Origin: Nocardia cyriacigeorgica NBRC 100375
GTDB taxonomy: Bacteria > Actinomycetota > Actinomycetes > Mycobacteriales > Mycobacteriaceae
DNA length: 37,764 nucleotides
Assembly (NCBI RefSeq): GCF_000308555.1
Contig: NZ_BAFY01000079.1
Span: forward strand, 1-37,764
Reading direction: 5' to 3'
Below, one piece after another: positions 25,406 through 34,633 of this stretch. The notes beneath the pieces were generated by a model. That model was given only the letters and a program-made list of their open reading frames with translations. It was not told the DNA's origin and did no database searches. Positions within the stretch are counted from its first letter, which is position 1. The number at the start of each line of letters is the position of its first letter. A program made the translations under genes and the position numbers.

Positions 25406-25710
25406 GGTGTGACTCCTGCCGGTGTGGCGGTGTGACGGTTGGTGTGACGGTGTGACGGTTGAATTTCCGCAGGTCAGCGGCGGTGTGGCGGTGTGGCGCG
25501 GTGTGACGGGGGGTCACTCTTTCCGTCACACCAATCCCCTTGGGGGACAACGTAAATACCTGTGTAGTTAGTACTTGTCCTCATTCACGTCATATAAGGG
25601 GGGAACTCTGGGAGACACCCCCCGTCACACCGCGCCACACCGCCACACTTGCTCTGACCTGGGGTTATAGGCGTCACGCTGCGTCACACCAGACGTCACA
25701 CCGTCACACT
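25406..25710. repeat. Candidate replication origin: inverted iteron sets around a less GC-rich centre
   Basis: Eight copies of GGTGTGRCGG (one or two mismatches allowed) read rightward at 25406, 25421, 25429, 25441, 25449, 25482, 25490 and 25500. Copies of the complement (YCGYCACACC) read leftward at 25523, 25622, 25632, 25640, 25681, 25693 and 25701. Between them, about 25533-25600 is roughly half A+T, with AACGTAAATACC and CATATAAG, against about one third elsewhere. Pitch is often 8-12 bp. No protein frame of quality crosses it. It lies directly beyond the 3' end of the rep gene. Paired, oppositely oriented iterons flanking an AT-rich zone are the structure of SaPI-type origins. Confidence 0.7.
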
Positions 25711-27140
25711 CCGAATTGCAGCCGGTACCGCATGATCGGGTCCCTTCCTTCCTTGTAGACGTACAGGTCCTCCTGCACTTCGCCGCGCTCGGTGAGCAGA
25801 GACAACGCCGGGGCGATGAAGCGGCGACGTTGAGCCGAGAACTTGCGGGTGATGTCGCCTTCGTTGGTCCACCGGTCTGTCTTCAGGAATCCAGCGATGC
25901 GCTGTGCCACTGCTTCCACGCTGGCGCTCTCCCGAGTCGAATCGGCTGCGCTCTGACGGTGGCCGTCCAGTTCGCCGCGCTGTGCAGCATCACGAGCGGC
26001 GGCCTCACTCGACCGGGCGGCGACCTCTGCCGTCACCGCATCCGAGATCGCGATAAGCGCACCGCCCCACTGCCACGTCTCCATGTCCACCCCCGTGCGG
26101 CCATGCAACACTGCCAAGGCGGCGGCGGCCTTCAGTTGCGCCAGCAACCGATGCCCTGCCAGCGGATCCCCCGAGCTGCCGAACGGATCCAGGTCCTTTT
26201 CATCGTTGACGGCCACAATCTCGCGCCGGATCTGCTCGGCCACGTCCAGATGCACCAGCGCGGGCGGTTCCGTGTCGTCGTCCAGCGGATCGGAGGTCAC
26301 GCCGAAGTCCGGTACGGCAATCCGCAGCGGATCCGGTTCGCGGACAGCTTCACGTCGGCGGCCGTCGCGGACGGGCAGCCACAGGAACCGCTGTGTCAGG
26401 CCGTCACGGATTGACCGCTCGCTGAGCAGTGACGATCCATTGCCCGGCTGGACGCCTGCCGACAGGGCGAGCCGATAGCTGTGCGGCGGCAGGATCACCC
26501 GATGCTCCACGGTCGCGTTCGCGTGCCCGAGTTCCTGCCCCATCGCTGCCTTCAGCAACTCCGGAACCAGGGTCTGACCACGCCGCTCGCCGAGCGCGTC
26601 GAATGCGGCGATGTCGCGCACCACGAACAACGCCGAGCGACGGTGAAACACGGTCGCGGCCGTCCCTGTCACGGGATCTTTCTGCCCGGTCGCGAACGTC
26701 CGGCCGATCCCCTCGCCGGTGCCGACCGGGTGCGGTTCCCAGCGGACCGCCGCCCCGTTCGCGCGTGTCAGCACGACGGCCGCTTCAGCTGCCGCGTGCG
26801 CGATGTCCTTACCCGCTCCGGACACACCCGCCACGACGAGCAAGGTGTTGAGCGACACCGGGCCGCCGACGATGGGCGGCAGTGTCACCGGGTGTGGGAC
26901 CGCGAGCGCGGCGCGCGCCAGCACGTTGCCGAGCGTTGCCAGCTCACCCGCACCCCGCGCGGCAGCGAACCGGCGAACGTGCCGCAGCACAGGTGACGCG
27001 TCGAACAGGGCGGCGGATTCGGTGAGCGCGGCAGACAGCCCGCCGGGCACGTACGTCGCCGGGGCCGATTCGGCCGGCTCCTGGATATCGGCAGGCCGAT
27101 GCCCGTTCGTCGCCGCGTCGGCGAGACCGAACGCCGTCAC
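25704..27140 (-). CDS. Replication protein: DUF3987-like P-loop ATPase with C-terminal winged helix
   Basis: The 478-aa protein has a disordered N-terminus, then SALFDASPVLRHVRRFAAAR and a Walker A motif GVSGAGKD (residues 105-112). A beta-strand with acidic end follows in RRSALFVVRDIAAFDALGER, then ERSIRDGLTQRFLWLPV, which resembles the arginine-finger region of DUF3987/RepA-like helicases. Residues about 425-470 look like a winged helix (FLKTDRWTNEGDITRKFSAQ, then SLLTERGEVQE) that could bind the adjacent iterons. I choose GTG 27140: its GTGA overlaps the stop of a 34-codon leader ORF that has a good ribosome site. No primase (DnaG/AEP) motif is obvious. Confidence 0.75.
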   Translation of the reverse strand: MTAFGLADAATNGHRPADIQEPAESAPATYVPGGLSAALTESAALFDASPVLRHVRRFAAARGAGELATLGNVLARAALAVPHPVTLPPIVGGPVSLNTLLVVAGVSGAGKDIAHAAAEAAVVLTRANGAAVRWEPHPVGTGEGIGRTFATGQKDPVTGTAATVFHRRSALFVVRDIAAFDALGERRGQTLVPELLKAAMGQELGHANATVEHRVILPPHSYRLALSAGVQPGNGSSLLSERSIRDGLTQRFLWLPVRDGRRREAVREPDPLRIAVPDFGVTSDPLDDDTEPPALVHLDVAEQIRREIVAVNDEKDLDPFGSSGDPLAGHRLLAQLKAAAALAVLHGRTGVDMETWQWGGALIAISDAVTAEVAARSSEAAARDAAQRGELDGHRQSAADSTRESASVEAVAQRIAGFLKTDRWTNEGDITRKFSAQRRRFIAPALSLLTERGEVQEDLYVYKEGRDPIMRYRLQFGV

Positions 27141-27241
27141 GGGGTCACCGCCGGACGGGTAGTCTGATGGCGGTCTGTCTCGATCGGCTTGCGTGACCCC
27201 GGAACGCTCCCCGTTCCGGGGTCGCGGTCGTTCTGGCGCAT
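27137..27241 (-). CDS. 34-residue leader ORF translationally coupled to rep
   Basis: ATG 27241 follows GGGGAG by 6 nt. The 34-codon frame (MRQNDRDPGTGSVPGSRKP then IETDRHQTTRPAVTP) ends in a TGA overlapping the rep GTG. The message carries a perfect hairpin inside this ORF, so its translation may gate rep expression. Confidence 0.45.
   Translation of the reverse strand: MRQNDRDPGTGSVPGSRKPIETDRHQTTRPAVTP
27195..27223 (-). promoter_or_regulatory. Perfect 12-bp hairpin within the rep leader
   Basis: GACCCCGGAACG (27195-27206) pairs fully with CGTTCCGGGGTC (27212-27223) across a 5-nt loop. On the rep mRNA the loop reads GGGAG, a ribosome-site-like sequence repeated from the leader ORF's own site. 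It could act as an attenuator or a protein-binding stem-loop. Confidence 0.5.
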
Positions 27242-27297
27242 GTGCGCTCCCCGTTCTGTGATTGCGAAAATGACTGCCGCGCAGGTATTTACGGCGG

Positions 27298-27507
27298 TCA
27301 CTCCTCGCCTTCGAGCATCCGCAGCAGGTCGGCACTCTTCACGCGCATACGGCGCGGTCCGAGTTCGATCACCGGCAACCTGCCGTCGCGCGCCAGTACG
27401 TAGGCATGGCTCTTGCAAATACCCAGAAGCTCGGCGGCGCGAGGGATGGAAACCGTTGCGGTGGTGCGGAGTTCGGCGAGCGGGTCGAGGGAAGTTGATG
27501 TGCTCAT
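27298..27507 (-). CDS. xis: Excisionase / MerR-like HTH (Xis)
   Basis: The 69-aa protein has TATVSIPRAAELLGICKSHA, then YVLARDGRLPVIELGPRRMR and VKSADLLRMLEGEE: the helix-turn-helix and wing of excisionase-type (HTH_17) proteins. Such proteins bend attachment DNA to favour excision, or act as small repressors. ATG 27507 with GGATGG upstream; the longer frame crosses the divergent promoter. It is the first gene of the leftward rep block, so excision and replication would be expressed together. Confidence 0.8.
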   Translation of the reverse strand: MSTSTSLDPLAELRTTATVSIPRAAELLGICKSHAYVLARDGRLPVIELGPRRMRVKSADLLRMLEGEE

Positions 27508-27528
27508 AGGTCCATCCTGACCAACTGA

Positions 27529-27558
27529 ATGATAATTCTCCAGATACTCCGCTATCAT
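27529..27558. promoter_or_regulatory. Back-to-back -10 elements in an inverted repeat
   Basis: AATGATA (27528-27534) and TATCATT (27553-27559) are inverse copies. Each supplies a TATCAT -10 facing outward, one for xis (leader about 20 nt) and one for the rightward gene (ATG 8 nt after it, near-leaderless). Outer bases CTGA and TCAG extend the symmetry. One regulator bound here could switch both directions. Confidence 0.55.
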
Positions 27559-27566
27559 TAGTCAGC

Positions 27567-28151
27567 ATGGAGACCGATAGCTCATCCGCACCGATCAAGG
27601 GCGACGTAGACGCTGCACGTATTCGGAGGGTGTCCGGCACCCCGCACACCGACGACGGCCTGATCGAGATTCCGTTGGTCGGGCACCGGTTCCGCTATCA
27701 GGTTCGAGTCGATCTGAGCGGCGCAGCGCCGCGCCTGACAGAGCTGCGCATCATCGCCGACGACACCGGCGGCATCGACCCGTCAACGATGAAGAACGTC
27801 CCGGTGCGCCGCATCACCGCAGCGGCAGCGCGGTTCATCACACACGCAGACGGCGCGTTCATCGGCGTGGACGAGCTACACGAGCCGAATCGGCTCACGC
27901 GGCCGGAGCGCTCCGCATCGCGCCACCTGGATGACCGCCATTACCGTCGGGTCGCCGCCGCACTCATGAAGGCACGGCGTGAGGGTGCGCTATCTCCCCG
28001 GCACGCGGTGGCCGAACAGATGGGTGACCGTCGCCGGGGCGTGCCGATCCCGCTCGCAACCCTTGACCGATGGATTGCGGAGGCCAAGCGGCGCGGCTAC
28101 CTCCGACGCGATTGGCGTACCACTACGGAGCTGGAAGACACCCCCGAATGA
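27567..28151 (+). CDS. Element protein with HTH-like C-terminus
   Basis: The 194-aa protein has a beta-rich N-terminal half (DGLIEIPLVGHRFRYQVRVD, then LRIIADDTGG) and a basic helical C-terminal half: RHYRRVAAALMKARREGALS, then PRHAVAEQMGDRRRGVPIPL and ATLDRWIAEAKRRGYLRRDW. The latter resembles helix-turn-helix proteins that sit in front of integrases in actinobacterial elements. ATG 27567 is near-leaderless behind TATCAT. It is followed after 74 bp by int in the same direction. A role in controlling int or excision is inferred. Confidence 0.65.
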   Translation: METDSSSAPIKGDVDAARIRRVSGTPHTDDGLIEIPLVGHRFRYQVRVDLSGAAPRLTELRIIADDTGGIDPSTMKNVPVRRITAAAARFITHADGAFIGVDELHEPNRLTRPERSASRHLDDRHYRRVAAALMKARREGALSPRHAVAEQMGDRRRGVPIPLATLDRWIAEAKRRGYLRRDWRTTTELEDTPE

Positions 28152-28225
28152 CCGGCCGACACAGCGCGCGGGCACCGCCGCGTCATCCACTGCCGACCGA
28201 TTCACTTTCCCGAGGAGAACAACCG

Positions 28226-29593
28226 ATGACAGACAACAGCAAGCCCAAGCGCACCAGGCGCGCCGAGCCGATCAACAAGCACACCGCCAAAAACGGCAAG
28301 GTCAGCTACTGGTTTCAGATCGACGTGGGCACGCGGCCGGACGGCAAGCGCGACCGGCAGCAATTCACCTACAGCACCGTGACCGAAGCGCGGCGCGAAT
28401 ACCGGCGCATCTGCGCGGAGGTCGCCGCCGGAACGTTCGTCGGCCGTACCCGGGTGACCGTGGGCCAGTACCTCACGTCATGGCTGGACGGTCGCCGCGA
28501 CATCCGGCCAGACACTCTCGCGGGCTACCGAGCCGCGCTGAAACCGGTTGCCGACCGGCTCGGCAGCCTGCCGCTCCAGCAACTCACCAAGGAACACATC
28601 GACGCGGTGGTGAGCTGGCGACTCACCGAAGGTCGCGGCGGGAAACCACCGGCCAACGACCTGCGCGCGTCCGTGCTGGCGTTCGTCGCCGAGCACCCCG
28701 AAGGTGTGCGGTACGCCGCGATCACCGAGCGGTTCGGAGACAAGGCGGGCAAGTACCTCGACCGGTTGCGCGCGGCAGGCCAGATCGTCCGGCCCGCACG
28801 TGGCCTTTACGCACTCGCTCCGGACACTCCGGCACCGCGCGCGGCGCAAGGGGTGAAGGCGCGCACCGTGGTCACGATGCTGACCCAGCTCACCGCCGCG
28901 CTGGACGACGCGATGGAACAGGGACTCATCCCGCGCAACGTCGCCCGGATGGTGAAGCGCCCCGACGTGGAGGACACCGAGATGCAGGTGTGGACACGCG
29001 AACAGGCGGCGACGTTCCGCGAACACGTCCGCGACCAGCGGCTCTATCCGCTGTTCCTGTTGTCGCTGTGCGGGCTGCGCCGTTCGGAAATCATGGGGCT
29101 GCGCTGGTCTCGCATCGACGGCGCGACCGTGCACGTGCGCCGGGGACGTGTGGCGGTGGGATCGGAAGTGGTGGAAGGTGACCCGAAGTCGCGGCGGTCG
29201 CGGCGCAGCCTGCCGCTGCCGCCTGATGTCGCCGCCGCCCTGCGGTCGTTCAAGGTCACCCAGAAAGCCGAAGCGCTGGCACTCGGCATCGCGTGGGACG
29301 ACGAGCGGCTGGTCGCGGTGGACGAGGAGGGCGAGCCGATCCGGCCGGAGTGGTACAGCGACGAGTTCCAGCGTCAGGCGAAGGCGGCGGGGGTGCCGGT
29401 GATCCGGTTGCACGACGCGCGGCACACCGCCGCGACGATCCTGCTCGACTCCGGCGCATCGGTCGCGGCGGCGGCGAAGTGGCTCGGTCATGATCCGGCC
29501 GTACTGCTGCGGGTCTACGGGCACGTCTACGACGAGACGCTGGAGGCCACGGGCGCAGCGCTGTTCGGCGGCACGCAGGCGACCGGAACGTAG
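28226..29593 (+). CDS. int: Tyrosine integrase with an inserted winged-helix domain
   Basis: The 455-aa protein has an arm-binding N-terminus (KNGKVSYWFQIDVGTRPDGK), a core-binding domain that starts at 78 (VGQYLTSWLDGRRDIRPDTL) and resumes at 210-245 (VVTMLTQLTAALDDAMEQGL), and a catalytic domain with R285 (LCGLRRSEIMGLRW), K321, H396xxR399 (LHDARHTAAT), H422 (LGHD) and Tyr431 (VYGHVY). Residues about 138-208 interrupt the core-binding domain with a winged-helix-like unit: ASVLAFVAEHPEGVRYAAIT, then ERFGDKAGKYLDRLRAAGQI and ARGLYAL. All catalytic residues are intact. ATG 28226 has GAGGAGA 7 nt upstream. It lies 107 bp from attR. Confidence 0.92.
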   Translation: MTDNSKPKRTRRAEPINKHTAKNGKVSYWFQIDVGTRPDGKRDRQQFTYSTVTEARREYRRICAEVAAGTFVGRTRVTVGQYLTSWLDGRRDIRPDTLAGYRAALKPVADRLGSLPLQQLTKEHIDAVVSWRLTEGRGGKPPANDLRASVLAFVAEHPEGVRYAAITERFGDKAGKYLDRLRAAGQIVRPARGLYALAPDTPAPRAAQGVKARTVVTMLTQLTAALDDAMEQGLIPRNVARMVKRPDVEDTEMQVWTREQAATFREHVRDQRLYPLFLLSLCGLRRSEIMGLRWSRIDGATVHVRRGRVAVGSEVVEGDPKSRRSRRSLPLPPDVAAALRSFKVTQKAEALALGIAWDDERLVAVDEEGEPIRPEWYSDEFQRQAKAAGVPVIRLHDARHTAATILLDSGASVAAAAKWLGHDPAVLLRVYGHVYDETLEATGAALFGGTQATGT

Positions 29594-29606
29594 GCCGTCC
29601 TGCCCG

Positions 29607-29628
29607 TTGGCAGGTTCTTGGCAAGTTC
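29607..29628 (+). repeat. Candidate integrase arm sites, right pair
   Basis: TTGGCAGGTTC and TTGGCAAGTTC are abutted with an exact 11-bp pitch, in the same orientation as the copy at 21264. They start 14 bp after the int stop codon. Confidence 0.55.
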
Positions 29629-29669
29629 GCGGCTCCGTACCGCAGGCGGGCTACTCCGCCGATTGATCA

Positions 29670-29684
29670 GAAATAGCCTCTGAC
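29670..29684 (-). repeat. Arm-type inverted repeat, right copy
   Basis: GAAATAGCCTCTGAC is the inverse of 21206-21220 with one mismatch and ends 15 bp from the attR core. Confidence 0.6.
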
Positions 29685-29699
29685 TTGGAATTTCATCGA

Positions 29700-29743
29700 G
29701 TGGGCGCAGACGGGTTCGAACCGCCGACCGCTGGTGTGTAAAA
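29700..29743 (-). repeat. attR core within the intact tRNA-Val
   Basis: These 44 bases repeat attL with two compensating differences. They supply the 3' half of the functional tRNA, so insertion leaves a whole tRNA gene. Confidence 0.9.
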
Positions 29744-29772
29744 CCAGAGCTCTACCACTGAGCTATACGCCC
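29701..29772 (-). tRNA. tRNA-Val(UAC)
   Basis: The 72-nt gene has acceptor strands GGGCGTA and TGCGCCC plus discriminator A, a D arm AGCTCAGTGGTAGAGCT, an anticodon loop TTTACAC with anticodon UAC, and a T stem GGCGG/CCGTC around TTCGAAC. CCA is not encoded. Its 3' half comes from the integrated element; its 5' half is chromosomal. Confidence 0.95.
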
Positions 29773-29804
29773 GTGCTCGTCCCGTCGGGAAACGGGGGAG
29801 CGGG

Positions 29805-30269
29805 TTATGAATCTAGCGCGGCGAGCGCTTTCTCCCAAGCTGCCTGGTCACGGGGCTCGCCGGGGGCGTTCATTTCCGAGAAACGGATGTAGCCGTCCTT
29901 GTCGACGACGAAGGTACCGCGGTTGGGGTAGCCGGATTTCTCGTTGAAGACGCCGTAGGTCTGGGCGACGGCGCCGTGCGGCCAGAAATCGGACAGCAGC
30001 GGGAACGTATAGCCCTGTTCGGCGGCCCAGATCTTGTGCGTGGGCGGCGGGCCGACCGAGATCGCGACGATCTCGGCGTCGTCGTTCTGGAACTTGGGCA
30101 GCTCGTCGCGCACCTTGCACAGCTCGCCCTGGCAGATGCCGGTGAACGCCAGCGGGAAGAAGACCACGAGCACGTTCTTCTTGCCCCGGAAGTCCGACAG
30201 GCTGACTTCCTGGTTGTTCTGATCCTTCAGCGTGAAGTCCGGCGCGAGGGTGCCTACCTCGAGTGGCAT
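29805..30269 (-). CDS. ahpE: Peroxiredoxin AhpE
   Basis: The 154-aa cytoplasmic peroxidase has peroxidatic Cys46 in FFPLAFTGICQGEL, followed by SVGPPPTHKIWAAEQGYTFP and LLSDFWPHGAVAQTYGVFNE, nearly as in M. tuberculosis AhpE (Rv2238c). An extra Cys51 is present; the mycobacterial enzyme is one-Cys and is reduced by mycoredoxin with mycothiol. ATG 30269 has GGAGGA 6 nt upstream. Its place beside DUF3052 and aceE is conserved in Mycobacteriales. Confidence 0.95.
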   Translation of the reverse strand: MPLEVGTLAPDFTLKDQNNQEVSLSDFRGKKNVLVVFFPLAFTGICQGELCKVRDELPKFQNDDAEIVAISVGPPPTHKIWAAEQGYTFPLLSDFWPHGAVAQTYGVFNEKSGYPNRGTFVVDKDGYIRFSEMNAPGEPRDQAAWEKALAALDS

Positions 30270-30347
30270 CGCTGATCCTCCATCATGTCGGGCCCGGCCG
30301 GGCGGCGCGTACACATCGCCCGGCCGCAACCTTAGGTGAAACGCCGG

Positions 30348-30770
30348 TCAGCGCTGTTTGGAGGGGGCCTTCGGCTGGACAAGGCGGCTGCCCGCCCAAT
30401 CGCCGAGGCTGATCGCCGAGGTCTGGGTCAGTCCCGCGGTGGGGGCTGCCTCGGCGATCTCGCTGGGATCGACATGTCCGGGCTGGCCGGTCTTGGGGGT
30501 GAGCACCCAGATGAAACCGTCGTCGGCGAGCGGTCCGATCGCCTCCATCAGCTCGTCGACCAGGTCGCCGTCACCGTCGCGCCACCACAGCAGCACGACG
30601 TCGATGACCTCGTCGGAATCCTCGTCCAGCAGTTCCGTTCCGATGGTTTCCTCGACGTCGGCCCGAAGGTCGTCGTTGGTGTCCTCGTCCCAGCCCAGCT
30701 CCTGGACGACCAAGCCGTGGGTGATGCCAAGCTTCTGAGCGAAATTCTGCGCGTCCGCCGCGGCGACCAC
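30348..30770 (-). CDS. DUF3052 family protein (Rv2239c-like)
   Basis: This acidic 140-aa protein contains AQKLGITHGLVVQELGWDED, then DVVLLWWRDGDGDLVDELME and GFIWVLTPKTGQPGHVDPSE, the DUF3052 signature. The function is unknown; the family is actinobacterial and sits between ahpE and aceE. GTG 30770 has AGGAGG 8 nt upstream. Confidence 0.92.
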   Translation of the reverse strand: MVAAADAQNFAQKLGITHGLVVQELGWDEDTNDDLRADVEETIGTELLDEDSDEVIDVVLLWWRDGDGDLVDELMEAIGPLADDGFIWVLTPKTGQPGHVDPSEIAEAAPTAGLTQTSAISLGDWAGSRLVQPKAPSKQR

Positions 30771-30887
30771 GGTGGTGTCCTCCTCAATATGCCGACTACA
30801 GGTAGATGCAAGCGAACATGGTTATCGGCCGCAACGCAAGCCGATCCGATGAATTGGCCACCGGATGTCGCGGTAATCCGGGCTCGA

Positions 30888-31445
30888 TCAGCGTGCCGCG
30901 CAGTCGTCGCGCACGGCATTGCGCGCGTCGTTGACCCGGCGGCTGGCGTCATTGAGTGGGCCCACCGGCGCGGTGTAGTGCATACCCCTGGTGGCCTGCG
31001 CCAACGCGCGCGCCGCATTGACGTATTCGGTGAGTTTGCCCTTCAGATCCTCGGGCAGATCGTCCTTGGCCGCGTTGACGCCGGCCTCGACCTTGTTGGC
31101 CGCGTCTTCCAGGGTGGTGGCGGCGGTGTCGCGCTTGGCGTCGTAATCGGGGGCGTTCGAGTCGTGCGCGTCGACGAACTCGTTGTATTTGCTGACCCCT
31201 ACGCCGGTGATGACAGGGAACTGGCCGCAATTGTCGGCAATGGCCTTGGCCTGGGCCGCGGCCTTGCGTGAGGAGGTCGCCGCCGCCGAGGACGACGCCG
31301 CATAGGTTTTGTAGGCCGACAGGTCGGCGGCGTTGGGTGCGGCAGTGCCGTCCACGCTGTTCGAGCAGCCCGCGATGGTTGCTCCCGCGATCAGCGCTGC
31401 GGCCGCGCACACCAGCCCGACCCCGCGTGGGTCCAGCAGTTTCAT
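30888..31445 (-). CDS. Lipoprotein (Rv2240c-like)
   Basis: The 185-aa protein has a Sec/lipoprotein signal with lipobox ATIAGC (Cys27), then an Ala/Ser-rich helical domain (YAASSSAAATSSRKAAAQAK) and a helical region with two further Cys (DNCGQFPVI; late DDCAAR). It should be membrane-anchored on the outer face. GGGGAGGA precedes ATG 31445. It is divergent from aceE across 258 bp that hold the promoters of both; no gene is seen there. Confidence 0.85.
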   Translation of the reverse strand: MKLLDPRGVGLVCAAAALIAGATIAGCSNSVDGTAAPNAADLSAYKTYAASSSAAATSSRKAAAQAKAIADNCGQFPVITGVGVSKYNEFVDAHDSNAPDYDAKRDTAATTLEDAANKVEAGVNAAKDDLPEDLKGKLTEYVNAARALAQATRGMHYTAPVGPLNDASRRVNDARNAVRDDCAAR

Positions 31446-31703
31446 CGTCCTCCCCGCTCTCATTTCTCGTCTGTGGTCGATATCCGGGCAGCCCCCGAAC
31501 ACCGGTCCACACCGGAAACTGCCGAGTAACCCGTCGAGGAGAAACCGTACTGGATTTGCTGCTGACATGATGACCTGGGACGCATCCTCAGCAAGGATGG
31601 AGGGTGCGCCCGGACTTTCGTAAACGGGTGGTCCGCCCACCAGAGTGGCCGCCCGGGGAAACAGACGCCATCAGCTTGTCCGCCCCATGTACGAGGAGCA
31701 GAT

Positions 31704-34619
<2,916 letters not shown>

Positions 34620-34633
34620 CGCACCATTAGAGG

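Larger units (their letters stand above)
21116..29743. mobile_element. 8.6-kb integrated element in tRNA-Val(UAC), satellite-like
   Basis: The element is bounded by 44-bp direct repeats of tRNA 3' sequence. It carries in order an XRE regulator (-), a resolvase-like small protein and a tiny membrane peptide (+), a leftward block (HExxH peptidase, helical protein, terminase-small-like HTH, winged helix, small protein, iteron origin, Rep, leader ORF, Xis), and a rightward block (HTH-like protein, integrase). Integrase lies next to attR. There is no FtsK/TraB translocase, relaxase, capsid, portal, tail, lysis or large-terminase gene. That argues against a conjugative element or complete prophage and for a phage satellite or a non-autonomous replicating island. 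Confidence 0.88.

Noticed and set aside
25161..25550. 129-residue version of the small element protein
   Set aside because: The extra N-terminus is translated iterons (repeated HTVTP/HTAPHRHT) and lacks a ribosome site; ATG 25388 has one.
25406..25710. CRISPR array
   Set aside because: Units are about 10 bp, occur in both orientations and have no 30-40-bp unique spacers or cas genes; they are iterons.
21116..29743. pSAM2-type conjugative element (AICE)
   Set aside because: No TraB/FtsK-type translocase, no RepSA-like or bifunctional primase-polymerase gene was recognised, and the element is short for that class.
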